DNA from: an uncultured Bacteriovoracaceae bacterium
GTDB lineage: Bacteria > Bdellovibrionota > Bacteriovoracia > Bacteriovoracales > Bacteriovoracaceae
NCBI GenBank assembly: GCA_938034385.1
Contig: CALHLC010000048.1
Coordinates: 39,612 to 103,611 of the forward strand
Direction: 5' to 3'
DNA: 64,000 nt
Shown: piece by piece, positions 18,063 through 26,826 of the stretch
Layout: each line of letters begins with the position of its first letter
Numbering within the stretch: the stretch's first letter is position 1
Position numbers and translations under genes: made by a program
Notes under the pieces: model-generated
What the model was told of the DNA's origin: nothing
Database searches by the model: none
Seen by the model: only the letters and a program-made list of their open reading frames with translations

Positions 18063-19063
18063 AAACATATTTCAAAGCAATGAGTGTGGTTGATCCACCT
18101 GAGTTTCTAAGCTCTTTAGATATAGAGAAAATGATTGCTCCAGTTTATAAATCCCTAAAACTAAGTGAGGGGAGATTAGAATTTATTACTGGGGTGAAGA
18201 AAAGAGGTTATTGGCCTGAGCCTATGAAGCCAAGTGATATTGCAACTTTAGCCGCCGAAAAGTTATTTAAAGATTATAATCTCAAACCAGAAAGCATTGA
18301 TGTTTTAATAAATGCTTCTGTATGTAAAGACTGTGAAGAACCATCTACAGCTTCTTTTATTCATAAAAACTTAAAACTTCGAGATAATTGTAAGAGCTTT
18401 GATCTATCTAATGCTTGTCTTGGAGTAATGAATGCAATTGAAGTTGCTAAAATGTATCTTCATGATAAGTCCATTGCTAATATTTTAATTGTTTCAGGAG
18501 AAAATAGTAGAGATCTCCTAAAAGATACAATTAAGGTGATTAATAAATCAAATTGTACTCGAAAAGATTTAAAAAAATTTATTGCCTCTTTTACTATCGG
18601 ATCAGCTGGTAGTGCAATATTGATTAGTTCTGATAAGTTTGAAGCTTTATGGGAAGTAGGAGAAATACATTCTATGAGTGATACTGATTCATCAAACCTA
18701 TGTGAAGGACATAGTGTTGATGGTGTCTTATTAATGGAAACTGACTCAGAGCAATTATTAATCAATGGTTTAAAAATTGCTAAAGACAATTATAATAAGT
18801 TTTCTAAAGTTCCTTTTGATAAATATATTTTACATCAAGTTGGTAGTACGCATAGAGATAAAATTTTAAAAAATTTAGAGATACCAGAACAAAGAGACTT
18901 TTCTATTTTTCAAGACTTTGGAAACTCTGGATCTAGTGCCATTATTGTTGCTCTTGAAAAGGCATATCAAGAGAAATTTGTTCAAGAAAATCACTCGATT
19001 GGATTACTAGGGATAGGTAGTGGGTTGCATACTCTAATGATGGAGCTAAAACCATGCAATTAG
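18059..19063 (+). CDS. oleA: OleA, head-to-head acyl condensing thiolase-fold enzyme
   Basis: Condenses two fatty acyl-CoAs to a beta-keto acid, the first step of long-chain olefin synthesis. The thiolase-fold residues fit OleA: nucleophile Cys120 in DLSNACLGVM, His259 in ILHQVGSTH, Asn289 in DFGNSGSS. The OleA-specific glutamate appears as Glu94 in CEEPSTAS, exactly 26 residues before the cysteine, as in the Xanthomonas enzyme (Glu117/Cys143). That separates it from FabH. The order oleA-B-C-D downstream supports the call. It overlaps the previous stop by 4 bp. Confidence 0.9.
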   Translation: MKTYFKAMSVVDPPEFLSSLDIEKMIAPVYKSLKLSEGRLEFITGVKKRGYWPEPMKPSDIATLAAEKLFKDYNLKPESIDVLINASVCKDCEEPSTASFIHKNLKLRDNCKSFDLSNACLGVMNAIEVAKMYLHDKSIANILIVSGENSRDLLKDTIKVINKSNCTRKDLKKFIASFTIGSAGSAILISSDKFEALWEVGEIHSMSDTDSSNLCEGHSVDGVLLMETDSEQLLINGLKIAKDNYNKFSKVPFDKYILHQVGSTHRDKILKNLEIPEQRDFSIFQDFGNSGSSAIIVALEKAYQEKFVQENHSIGLLGIGSGLHTLMMELKPCN

Positions 19064-19920
19064 AAGTTCCTAAAGATTTAAAAACACTTTATCCGTTCCC
19101 TTCAAAATTTTTCAATATAGAATCTGAAAGAATGCATTATTTAGATGTTGGTCAAGGTGATAAAACTTTTATAATGATTCATGGGAATCCTACATGGTCT
19201 TTTTATTACCGAAATCTTATTAAAGATCTATCTAAAAATTCGAGAGTTATAGCTGTTGATCATTTAAATTGTGGCCTTTCTTCTCGTTCAGAAAAGTTTC
19301 ACCGTTATAATGATCGCATAGAACATATTATTGGCTTAATTAATTCCTTGAAATTAAAGAGTTTTTCTATAATTGGTCATGATTGGGGAGGAGCCATCTC
19401 TGTTGGAGTAGCTACTCGTTTAAAAAATAAGACCGAATCCTTAATTTTAATGAACACTGCTTGTTATCCAAGTTCAAATATTCCTAAACGAATCGCAATG
19501 TGTAGATTACCTTTACTGGGAACTTTCTTAAATCAATTCAGTAATGGTTTCTTACGCTCCTCTTTTGTCATGGGAACTTCTAAGGGATTAGATCCAAAAG
19601 TTAAAAAGGGTTATCTTTACCCTTATACGCATTCATCTAATAGAAAATCAATAGATGACTTTGTGAAAGATATCCCAATGGAAGTTGATCATCCAAGTTT
19701 TAAGACTATGGAAAAAGTTGGCCATGATGCAAAAGAACTAAATATTCCGGTACTTCTTCTTTGGGGCGAGGATGATTTTTGCTTTAATATGAAATTTTTT
19801 AATGAAATGAAGAGTCACTTTAAAAATGTGAAAGCATTCTCTTTTAAAGGTGTTGGTCATTATGTGCTAGAAGATGCTTATGAGAACTGTCTTCATAAAA
19901 TAAGTGAGTTTATTCAATGA
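19054..19920 (+). CDS. oleB: OleB, alpha/beta-hydrolase (beta-lactone decarboxylase)
   Basis: Alpha/beta-hydrolase of the haloalkane-dehalogenase type that decarboxylates the beta-lactone to the cis-olefin in the Ole pathway. Visible are the oxyanion motif HGNPTW, the nucleophile aspartate in IGHDWGGAISVG, acidic GEDDF and the catalytic His in GVGHYVLEDA. It starts inside the end of oleA (10-bp overlap, GGAG upstream) and overlaps oleC by 4 bp. Without context it would be called a dehalogenase or epoxide hydrolase. Confidence 0.88.
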   Translation: MQLEVPKDLKTLYPFPSKFFNIESERMHYLDVGQGDKTFIMIHGNPTWSFYYRNLIKDLSKNSRVIAVDHLNCGLSSRSEKFHRYNDRIEHIIGLINSLKLKSFSIIGHDWGGAISVGVATRLKNKTESLILMNTACYPSSNIPKRIAMCRLPLLGTFLNQFSNGFLRSSFVMGTSKGLDPKVKKGYLYPYTHSSNRKSIDDFVKDIPMEVDHPSFKTMEKVGHDAKELNIPVLLLWGEDDFCFNMKFFNEMKSHFKNVKAFSFKGVGHYVLEDAYENCLHKISEFIQ

Positions 19921-21512
19921 ATGTTGCGAACTTTATATCTGATTTTTCTAGAGAAAACTCTGGCAAGCCAGCTATTGTTTCTTTAAAAGATCCTGTCTTA
20001 GGTTTAGGGAAAAAGAAAAGAGAAGTTTGTACTTTTGATGAGCTAGATAAAAAAATCAATATTTATGCAAATAGTTTTGTAAATAATGGGATATTGAAAA
20101 CTCAAAAAGTGTTGGTTTTTATACCTCCAAGTATTGAACTTATGTCTAGCATCTTTGCACTTTTTAAAATAGGAGCAACTCCTATTTTAATTGATCCTGG
20201 TATGGGAGTTGATCATCTAGTTAAGCATATTGAGACTGTTCAAGCTGATGCCTTAATAGGTATCTCAAAATCATTATATTTAAAGAAGTTAAAAGGAAAA
20301 TTTTTTAAAACAGTTAAAACAAGTATTAATGTTGATGGTAAACTACTTGGAACCTCGCTTGATAAGATTATAAAAGATCAAAGTAATGAATTTATAGCTC
20401 ATGACTTTAATAAGGATGAATTAGCTGCAATTTTATTCACTTCTGGGGCCACTGGTCCAGCTAAAGGAGTGGAGTATACTATGGGTATGTTTGTTTCTCA
20501 GACGAAACAATTAAAAAGTACTTTAAATCTTGTTCATTCTGATAGGGACCTTTCTGGTTTTCCTCTTTTTGCACTCTTTTCTCTATGTATGGGGCTTACT
20601 ACTTATATCACTCCGTCTATTGATGCGTCTAAGCCGGCAGCTACTAATCCGAAAAAATTAGTAAATGACTTAATTGAAAATAAAATCACCTTTGCTAATG
20701 GATCTCCAAGCATTTGGAAAACACTTATTCCATACTTAAAAAATAAAAAGAAAAATATTAAAACTTTAAAAAAGCTTGCTACTTTTGGTGCTCCTGTGTC
20801 ACATGACCTTTTAAGACAATTGAAAGAAGTATTACCAGATTGTGAAATTTATACTCCTTATGGTGCTACGGAATCTCTGCCAATTAGTAATATCAGCAGT
20901 ACTGTTATCTTAGGTGAGTCTTATAATCTTACTACAAAAGGAAGAGGTGTTTGCGTTGGTTACCCTTTAAGTGGAGTGAAGGTTCGTATTGATGGTGCTA
21001 AAAACTTCCATGGTCATCCTGCAGGAGAGTTACTAGTAAAATCAGATATGACCTCACTAAATTATTATGAAAACCCCGAGGTGAATTCAAAGACTAAAAT
21101 AAAGATAAATGACGAGCATTTCCATCGCATAGGAGATATGGGGTATTTTGATGATTGGGGAAGGCTTTGGTATTTAGGGAGACAATCTCATACTATTTAT
21201 CAAGACACTTATGTTCTTTATCCAATTAGCTTTGAAGGAGTCATTAATGCTCATTCTAAAGTAAAGAAGTCAGCTCTCATTCAAGTGGAAGATCAAGCTT
21301 GTATGGCTATCATTTGCCAAGATGATCTGACTCTTGGTCCAGTGGCTCAAGAATCATTTTTTAATGAATTAAGAGTTTTTTCGAAAAAATTAGTTCCTAT
21401 TGATCAGATTAAGAAATTCTTTTTGGTTGAGAGCTTTCCTGTTGATATAAGGCATAACATTAAGATTGATAGACCGGCTTTAGGAGATAGTCTTACAGGT
21501 AGTGAAGATTGA
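19917..21512 (+). CDS. oleC: OleC, AMP-dependent beta-lactone synthetase
   Basis: Acyl-adenylating-fold enzyme that uses ATP to close the beta-hydroxy acid into a beta-lactone. ATP motifs are LFTSGATGPAKGVEYT and YGATESLPI, then GDMGYFDDWGRLWYLGR. The length (531) fits OleC. Start ATG overlaps the oleB stop (ATGA); its end overlaps oleD by 4 bp. In some bacteria oleB and oleC are fused; here they are separate. Confidence 0.9.
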   Translation: MNVANFISDFSRENSGKPAIVSLKDPVLGLGKKKREVCTFDELDKKINIYANSFVNNGILKTQKVLVFIPPSIELMSSIFALFKIGATPILIDPGMGVDHLVKHIETVQADALIGISKSLYLKKLKGKFFKTVKTSINVDGKLLGTSLDKIIKDQSNEFIAHDFNKDELAAILFTSGATGPAKGVEYTMGMFVSQTKQLKSTLNLVHSDRDLSGFPLFALFSLCMGLTTYITPSIDASKPAATNPKKLVNDLIENKITFANGSPSIWKTLIPYLKNKKKNIKTLKKLATFGAPVSHDLLRQLKEVLPDCEIYTPYGATESLPISNISSTVILGESYNLTTKGRGVCVGYPLSGVKVRIDGAKNFHGHPAGELLVKSDMTSLNYYENPEVNSKTKIKINDEHFHRIGDMGYFDDWGRLWYLGRQSHTIYQDTYVLYPISFEGVINAHSKVKKSALIQVEDQACMAIICQDDLTLGPVAQESFFNELRVFSKKLVPIDQIKKFFLVESFPVDIRHNIKIDRPALGDSLTGSED

Positions 21513-22495
21513 TTCTCATTACAGGAGGAACCGGTTTTTTAGGTATGGAGATTGCTAAGATCTTTGTAGAAAATAAGGAAGACGACTTATTACTTCTCAG
21601 TACTTCTATAAAAAAAAATATTAAGCTTAAACAAATTGCATGCGATTTAAGAAACGATCAAGAAGTAGAAACTCTATTCCAAAATTATAATATCAAAACG
21701 ATTATCCATACTGCGGCGAAAGCTGGGGTTTGGGGTGATTTTAAAGAATATATGGATATAAACTTTAAAGCCACAGAGTTACTTTTGGATTTATCTCAAA
21801 GATACAAAGTAGAGCGATTTATATATACCTCTACTCCAAGTGTAGTCTTTGGAATGGAATCCATTGTTAACGGAGATGAAACTTTAGAGTATCCAAAGAA
21901 TTATTTAACTCACTATGCTTATTCAAAAGCATTGGCTGAAAAGCTTGTTTTGACTAGTCATAGTGAAGCCTTACAAACCATTGCCCTAAGACCACATCTT
22001 ATTTGGGGAAGGGAAGATAGACATTTAATTCCGAGGTTAATTCAACGGTATAAAATCGGCAAATTAAAGCAAGTCGGTAATGGAGAGAACTTAGTTGATA
22101 TTATACATGTTAAGAATGCAGCTTATGCTCATTATTTGTCTTATAAGAAAATGAAGTCAGACACGACTTTTGGTGGGCAATCTTACTTTATTGGGCAAGA
22201 CAAACCTGTTAACTTATGGAGTTTTTTGAAAAAAATCTTAGAGTTAAGGTTTAATAATATTAAGCTTCAATCAATTCCAGCAAGCTTTTGTTATTTTATT
22301 GGAGGTGTCTCAGAGTTTATTTATAAGTTATTTAAAATCAAGAAAGAGCCTTTGATGACCCGTTTTGTTGCATTACAACTCTCAAAAGATCATTATTTTA
22401 ATCATGATAAAGCAAAACAAGATTTTGGATATAAGGAAATTATGACGACTGATGATGGATTAAAGGACTTGAGAGAGTTTGTGAATCAATTATAA
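21509..22495 (+). CDS. oleD: OleD, NADPH-dependent beta-keto acid reductase
   Basis: Extended short-chain dehydrogenase that reduces the OleA product to the beta-hydroxy acid. Rossmann motif ITGGTGFLG, YTSTPSVVF, and the catalytic Tyr/Lys in HYAYSKALAEKLV. The start is TTG 21509, overlapping the oleC stop, because the GG(T)GFLG motif begins five residues later. Last gene of the operon. The next gene follows after 22 bp with its own good ribosome site and may or may not be co-transcribed. Confidence 0.9.
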   Translation: MILITGGTGFLGMEIAKIFVENKEDDLLLLSTSIKKNIKLKQIACDLRNDQEVETLFQNYNIKTIIHTAAKAGVWGDFKEYMDINFKATELLLDLSQRYKVERFIYTSTPSVVFGMESIVNGDETLEYPKNYLTHYAYSKALAEKLVLTSHSEALQTIALRPHLIWGREDRHLIPRLIQRYKIGKLKQVGNGENLVDIIHVKNAAYAHYLSYKKMKSDTTFGGQSYFIGQDKPVNLWSFLKKILELRFNNIKLQSIPASFCYFIGGVSEFIYKLFKIKKEPLMTRFVALQLSKDHYFNHDKAKQDFGYKEIMTTDDGLKDLREFVNQL

Positions 22496-22517
22496 TAAGA
22501 TAGAAGAGGATATGATC

Positions 22518-23096
22518 ATGATGAAGTTTTTTACAATATGTTTTTTTAGTTTCAATCTTTTCTCTAGTGGTGCCCAATTATTTGCACCGGCTAAAAAAGC
22601 ATCTATAGCGAGTAAAGAGGAAAAAAAAGAAACTAGTAAAAGTAAATCAACGAGTAGTAAGGCCCAAGAATTTTTTGGACTAGAATGGTTTGATAAAAAC
22701 AAGAAGAAGCTTCCTCATATCAGATTAAAAGACTTAAAAGGGAAGTTGACTTTTATAAATGTTTTTTTGAAAACTTGTCCAGGATGTCCAAAGAGCCATA
22801 AGATATTTAAAAAACTCACTGAAAAGTATAAATCTCGTAAGGATATTCAATTTTTAGGAGTTCAATCTGTTTCTTATGGGCATAAGCAAAACTCAGAAAA
22901 AGAGTTGCATACTATTCGAGAAAAATATGGATATGATTTTCCAATGGCACAAGATAATCAAGCTGTTATTATCATGCAATATGGTGCTGGGGGAACTCCC
23001 TGGAATATAGTCCTTGGTCCTGAAGGACAGATAGAACATAACTACTTTTTTATCAGTGAAAAAGATGCTGATAAATATGTTAAAAAGTTCTTGTAA
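22518..23096 (+). CDS. secreted thioredoxin-like (TlpA/AhpC-type) protein
   Basis: Signal peptide (FFTICFFSFNLFSSGAQLF), a Ser/Lys-rich linker to about residue 50, then a thioredoxin fold with the redox pair in TCPGCPKSHKIF and a cis-Pro region in GAGGTPWNIVLG. Likely a periplasmic thiol-disulfide reductase or peroxiredoxin-like protein. Three ATGs lie close together; the ATG at 22518 has AGAGGA at 7-nt spacing, which is too close for the one at 22512. It follows oleD closely, but no role in the lipid pathway is apparent. Confidence 0.8.
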   Translation: MMKFFTICFFSFNLFSSGAQLFAPAKKASIASKEEKKETSKSKSTSSKAQEFFGLEWFDKNKKKLPHIRLKDLKGKLTFINVFLKTCPGCPKSHKIFKKLTEKYKSRKDIQFLGVQSVSYGHKQNSEKELHTIREKYGYDFPMAQDNQAVIIMQYGAGGTPWNIVLGPEGQIEHNYFFISEKDADKYVKKFL

Positions 23097-23106
23097 TTAC
23101 TTAACT

Positions 23107-24255
23107 TTATCTTGGTAAATATTTCACCTTAATCTCTGCACTTTCAGCAGGAGCTTTTGAAAAGACAATTGATTGAGTTTGCTCATCATATCTCCATTCA
23201 GAAACAGGCAATGTTTTTTCATTAACTAAAACTTCCAAGCTTGGAAGATATGGAGGAGATTTTAACTTGAAGTTATTCACTAAATTTGAAATCGAATTCC
23301 CAAGATCTTTTAATACTTTAGCAAAATCACTCGACTCTATGTCTCCAACCAACCCAGATTTTAGTTTCGCTGCATCCATGTACTTTGTTCCTTTGGATGA
23401 AATTGGCTGACCATCTAAATTTAAAACAGTTTTATGAGCAACTATTGAATGAACTTGTAATTTACTTTTCTCTTCTACAAAGCCTTCAAGTTTCACTATA
23501 TGTCCTCTTGCATTACTTGAGGAACCATCATCTTCATCTGAAACATAAATAACAGTTAAGTGAGAAGTTTGGCTTTCTAGTAATTTCCCTGAAGATGAAG
23601 CAAGGTATTGCTCAGCAGATTCAAATCCCTTCTCATTACCGCTTCCTGTAATTCCCACTTTAATACGTCTTGCAAAGTTTTTAATAAATGCATCTTCATT
23701 TTCTTTTAATTTTTGAGATGTTAATTCAGCCTCCACAGGTAAAACCTTAGGATTTTCTCTATCAGTAGTAGTGATTCCCATTGTGAAGTTTATACTATTT
23801 GTCTTAAAAGTATTGATAAAGCTAGAAAAGTTGTTAGCAAGGTTTGCTTGATCTTCACTCATAGATCTAGAGTCATCAACTACCCACAAGATTCCAACAT
23901 GAGCTCTATTGCTTTGATTAAATGTATCCACTTGTTCTGACGGACAAGTATTGTTAAGTTGTGCATCCGGAAATTGAGCTTTGTATTGATCAAATGTTTC
24001 TTTAAGGGTCTGATCGAAAACAAGACATCCTTCAAAAGAACATTTTCCTGACTCAACTTCTGCTTTTGGATCAAAGTTTAAAGCAAGACTAGCTGTACAA
24101 CCCTCGGGCTTTGCAGGGATAATAATTTTTGGTGCTGGCTCAACAGTGCTTATTCCAACATTGGTTGATTTACTACAAGATGCCAAAGCTCCCAGGACAA
24201 GAGCATGGGTGACTATTATGTTGAAAGTCATTTTTAGTGTTCTTGTTTTTTTCAT
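23107..24255 (-). CDS. von Willebrand A-like lipoprotein
   Basis: Surface or periplasmic lipoprotein (LGALASC). After the lipobox comes a cysteine motif, GCTASLALNFDP then AEVESGKC, of the CxxxxAxNxxPxAxxxxGxC kind often repeated in secreted proteins. It is followed by a VWA-like domain with the metal site VVDDSRSMS and later YVSDEDDGSSS. The C-terminal 60 residues look like a beta domain. Likely binds a partner through a divalent cation. Start ATG 24255 has AAGGAAAG; the in-frame start at 24276 has nothing comparable. Confidence 0.75.
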   Translation of the reverse strand: MKKTRTLKMTFNIIVTHALVLGALASCSKSTNVGISTVEPAPKIIIPAKPEGCTASLALNFDPKAEVESGKCSFEGCLVFDQTLKETFDQYKAQFPDAQLNNTCPSEQVDTFNQSNRAHVGILWVVDDSRSMSEDQANLANNFSSFINTFKTNSINFTMGITTTDRENPKVLPVEAELTSQKLKENEDAFIKNFARRIKVGITGSGNEKGFESAEQYLASSSGKLLESQTSHLTVIYVSDEDDGSSSNARGHIVKLEGFVEEKSKLQVHSIVAHKTVLNLDGQPISSKGTKYMDAAKLKSGLVGDIESSDFAKVLKDLGNSISNLVNNFKLKSPPYLPSLEVLVNEKTLPVSEWRYDEQTQSIVFSKAPAESAEIKVKYLPR

Positions 24256-24295
24256 ATTCTTTCCTTCAAAATACATTACTCCTTATATAATACGT

Positions 24296-24310
24296 CTAAT
24301 TGCCAATTAG
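24296..24310. repeat. palindrome upstream of VWA lipoprotein
   Basis: CTAATTG-C-CAATTAG, a perfect 7-1-7 palindrome about 40 bp upstream of the lipoprotein start and next to a -10-like TATTAT on the minus strand (TTATATAATA region). Candidate operator. Confidence 0.35.
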
Positions 24311-24420
24311 GCATGTTTTAAGGTCAAGCACTTTCGATAAACATAGTAATATTAGATACTTAGGTGATCTTCCCATGTAAGATTTTAAGTTGAACATGGC
24401 TGAAAATGTTGGCAATTTAG

Positions 24421-24455
24421 AGCTTACGCCATTTGTGGCCCTTAAAATGTAAGCT
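24421..24455. other. nested hairpin in the 320-bp intergenic region
   Basis: AGCTTAC (24421-24427) pairs with GTAAGCT (24449-24455); inside, GCCA-TTTG-TGGC makes a second stem directly on the first. The rest of 24256-24576, a gap with no gene, shows only AT-rich sequence and the palindrome at 24296. It could be part of a small RNA or leader; no family recognised. Confidence 0.3.
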
Positions 24456-24576
24456 AACTAATTGAAATCATTAAAAAAATTTAATAATCTGTAAATTTTA
24501 CTTAACCTGATTAATGCTAAGACACGCTATGTTATAAAGCTCTGAACTAATCAACAACCCTATAATAGGAGATAAC

Positions 24577-25587
24577 ATGAAAAGACAAGTCTTATCAATT
24601 TTAGTTTTCAGTGCTCTTTTAATCAGCTGTCAAAATAATGCTAGATTAGGAGATTCTGGGATCAGTAAATCAAAAAATGCAACACCTGCTGTTACAGTTG
24701 AGAATCCAGATGATGGATCAACTAGCGATGAGCCAACTAGCGATGAGCCAACTGGTGATGAGCCAACTGGTGATGAGCCAACTGGTGACGAGCCAACTGC
24801 TGATGAGCCAACTGGTGACGAGCCAACTGCTGATATTACAGCAAAAACAATTGAAGATTTAAAAGCTTCAATAAATGCAAGTGATATTTTCAAAGACGAA
24901 AAGTCTAAAAAAATCGCTTTAAATGAAGCCCTTACTAAAAAAGTTTTAGAAGCTACCAAAAGTGGAAACCTTGAAGATATTTTTGTAGCTGTTAAAGATG
25001 GTAAACCAGTTGTTAAATATTTTAAACTTAAAGGTGCTAAAGGATATTCTTTAGTAACTAAAGAGATGACTGAAGATTGTGGTGATTTTGAATCATTAAT
25101 TACTCATTTAAACTCTGAAATTAGCGCAGAAGATGTAAAGGTATCTAAGAAAGCGAACCTTTTAAAAGTTAAAATAGATAATGAAAAAGCATGTGCTATC
25201 GAAGCAGACGTTAAATTTTTAGTAAGCCTAGGTAATTTAAATAAAATCTACCTTAAAGAGTTAAACCTAGTAAATAAGAAAAATGGTTTAGAGCATGCTA
25301 ATAACGGTGAAAATATGCATGAAGCTCTTAGAAATACTGAAGTAGTATTAACTAAGAAGATTAATGAATACTCTAAAGCAATCGGTTCAACAGTAGTAGC
25401 TAGTAATTTAGATTTAGATGTGAAGTTTGCTGATTGGAATTTTGTTACTATTAAAAAGATTAAGAGTTATAAGAAAGTTTCAATGGATTATGATAATGGT
25501 TCTGGGAAGAAAACATATATCTCTGATGTAAGAAATTATAAAATGATTTCGAAGCAATGGGCAATGTCACTTATTAATGCTATGTAA
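24577..25587 (+). CDS. repeat-containing lipoprotein, unknown function
   Basis: Lipoprotein (ALLISC) with a Thr/Asp/Glu/Pro tandem repeat at residues 49-86 (DEPTG units), then a 250-residue domain rich in Lys and Glu with no family I know. Two cysteines (DCGDF and KACAI) may form a disulfide. Good ribosome site TAGGAGATAAC. The gene is monocistronic and ends at a strong terminator. The acidic, proline-rich repeat probably spaces the domain from the membrane. Confidence 0.75.
   Translation: MKRQVLSILVFSALLISCQNNARLGDSGISKSKNATPAVTVENPDDGSTSDEPTSDEPTGDEPTGDEPTGDEPTADEPTGDEPTADITAKTIEDLKASINASDIFKDEKSKKIALNEALTKKVLEATKSGNLEDIFVAVKDGKPVVKYFKLKGAKGYSLVTKEMTEDCGDFESLITHLNSEISAEDVKVSKKANLLKVKIDNEKACAIEADVKFLVSLGNLNKIYLKELNLVNKKNGLEHANNGENMHEALRNTEVVLTKKINEYSKAIGSTVVASNLDLDVKFADWNFVTIKKIKSYKKVSMDYDNGSGKKTYISDVRNYKMISKQWAMSLINAM
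24721..24834 (+). repeat. 15-bp tandem repeats encoding DEPT(G/S/A)
   Basis: Seven full and one partial copy of a 15-bp unit such as ACTGGTGATGAGCCA, differing at the Ser/Gly/Ala codon. In-frame expansion or loss would change only the linker length. The same period is used in the protease linker at 9536. Confidence 0.92.
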
Positions 25588-25616
25588 TAAGACATTTTAA
25601 GAAGATAACTTTTATG

Positions 25617-25647
25617 AAGGCCTCGCGAATGTGAGGCCTTTTTTTTT
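25617..25647 (+). terminator. intrinsic terminator of repeat lipoprotein
   Basis: AAGGCCTC and GAGGCCTT form an 8-bp stem with an 8-base loop, followed by nine T. It ends in the tail of the convergent fabI-like gene. Confidence 0.9.
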
Positions 25648-26431
25648 AGATATTTTTTGAGAAACTCTTTACTATAGTCTGTTCAAAATAGTTCACATTC
25701 ATCCCAGCATCGACAACAATTTCACTAGCATTGATTCCAGATGATTTAGGTGAAAGTAAAAAAGCTATAGTGTTAGCCACCTCTGAAGTATCAAGATTTT
25801 TATTTCTAAGAGTTAATTGTTCACAATATAAATAATTTTCAACATATGTAGGGATACCAGCAGCTGCGGAAGTTTTTAAAGGGCCTGCAGCAACACTATT
25901 GAATCTAATTTTAGAAAACTCAGAAAATGACTTGGCTAAATAATCAATACTAGAACTAAGTAATGCCTTGATAGGTCCCATATATCCATAATTAGTAGCA
26001 CGAAGGTTACTAATAGAGACGGTAACAATAGAAGCACTAGGATTAAGTAGAGACTTCAAAGCATTGGATAATTCAACTAGAGAGTAAGCACTAATTCTCA
26101 ATGCTTCTGAGAATTCATTAAAGCTTGTTTCATGGAAGTTGGGAGATTCAAACCTAGCAAAAGCAACTGAGTGTAAGATTCCATCTAAAGATTCATCAGA
26201 TAAACTCTTGGCCAAAGAGTTTATGCTATCGATATTAGATAAGTCTGTTTTAATGACTTTTGAGTCAGGGAAGTGCTTTTTACAAAATTCGACCTGGTTA
26301 TCATTTTGTACTGAGAAGATTAGCGTGGCACCATGAGATATTAAAAGTTTCGCACTAAAGGTAGCGACGCTTTTTTTATTATTAACACCAGTAATTAAAA
26401 ATGTTTTGTCTTCTATTTCTAAAAAATTCAT
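25646..26431 (-). CDS. fabI: enoyl-ACP reductase, FabI type
   Basis: Reduces the enoyl-ACP double bond in the last step of an elongation cycle. The N-terminus has the FabI form FLITGVNNKKSVATFSAK, and the active-site Tyr and Lys are in NYGYMGPIKALL (Tyr-x6-Lys). Start ATG 26431 overlaps the fabZ stop (ATGA) and is preferred to the in-frame start at 26443. Together with fabZ, fabG and a CrtI-like gene it forms a four-gene operon. It may be pathway-specific rather than the main FabI. Confidence 0.9.
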   Translation of the reverse strand: MNFLEIEDKTFLITGVNNKKSVATFSAKLLISHGATLIFSVQNDNQVEFCKKHFPDSKVIKTDLSNIDSINSLAKSLSDESLDGILHSVAFARFESPNFHETSFNEFSEALRISAYSLVELSNALKSLLNPSASIVTVSISNLRATNYGYMGPIKALLSSSIDYLAKSFSEFSKIRFNSVAAGPLKTSAAAGIPTYVENYLYCEQLTLRNKNLDTSEVANTIAFLLSPKSSGINASEIVVDAGMNVNYFEQTIVKSFSKNI

Positions 26432-26826
26432 ACGAGAGCACACGAAAAATTAATGGTCAGAATAGTAGTGGAGTCCCTAGAGATTTTCCCTTTTAAATGG
26501 AAAGCATTTTCAAGAGATTCAATAATTTCAACATGGATGTTTACATGTTCATCAGGCTTAAGAAAATTTTTAAATTTAGTGTTTTGGATTCGAGTGACTA
26601 TCGGTGTTTTATCTTTTCCATCCATAAGTATAGCTCCAGATTGAAAAACTGCTTCGCAGAGTAATACTCCTGGAACAATAGGGTTATCAGGGAAGTGGCC
26701 TTCGAAGAATTTGTATTGAGACTCAAAAGTTGTGGACGTAGTAATAGAGTTATCTGTTCTATCTAGAATTTTTCTAACAAATAAAAAAGGATCTCTATGA
26801 GGGATAGAGCTTTTAATATCCTCCAC
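26428..26826 (-). CDS. fabZ: 3-hydroxyacyl-ACP dehydratase FabZ
   Basis: Hot-dog-fold dehydratase converting beta-hydroxyacyl-ACP to trans-2-enoyl-ACP. Motifs IPHRDPFLFV (active His) and FFEGHFPDNPIVPGVLLCEA (active Glu at the end). Starts at GTG 26826, which overlaps the fabG stop by one base (TAGTG). At 132 residues it is slightly short but complete. Confidence 0.93.
   Translation of the reverse strand: MEDIKSSIPHRDPFLFVRKILDRTDNSITTSTTFESQYKFFEGHFPDNPIVPGVLLCEAVFQSGAILMDGKDKTPIVTRIQNTKFKNFLKPDEHVNIHVEIIESLENAFHLKGKISRDSTTILTINFSCALV

Noticed and set aside
18059..19063. OleA gene as housekeeping FabH
   Set aside because: The Glu 26 residues before the active Cys and the oleBCD genes downstream fit OleA, not FabH.
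24721..24834. Regular repeats as a possible CRISPR array
   Set aside because: Units are contiguous with no spacers and are in frame within a coding sequence.
24630..24959. Open frame antisense to the repeat lipoprotein
   Set aside because: Its length is a by-product of the stop-free 15-bp repeat read backwards (VGSSP repeats); no ribosome site.
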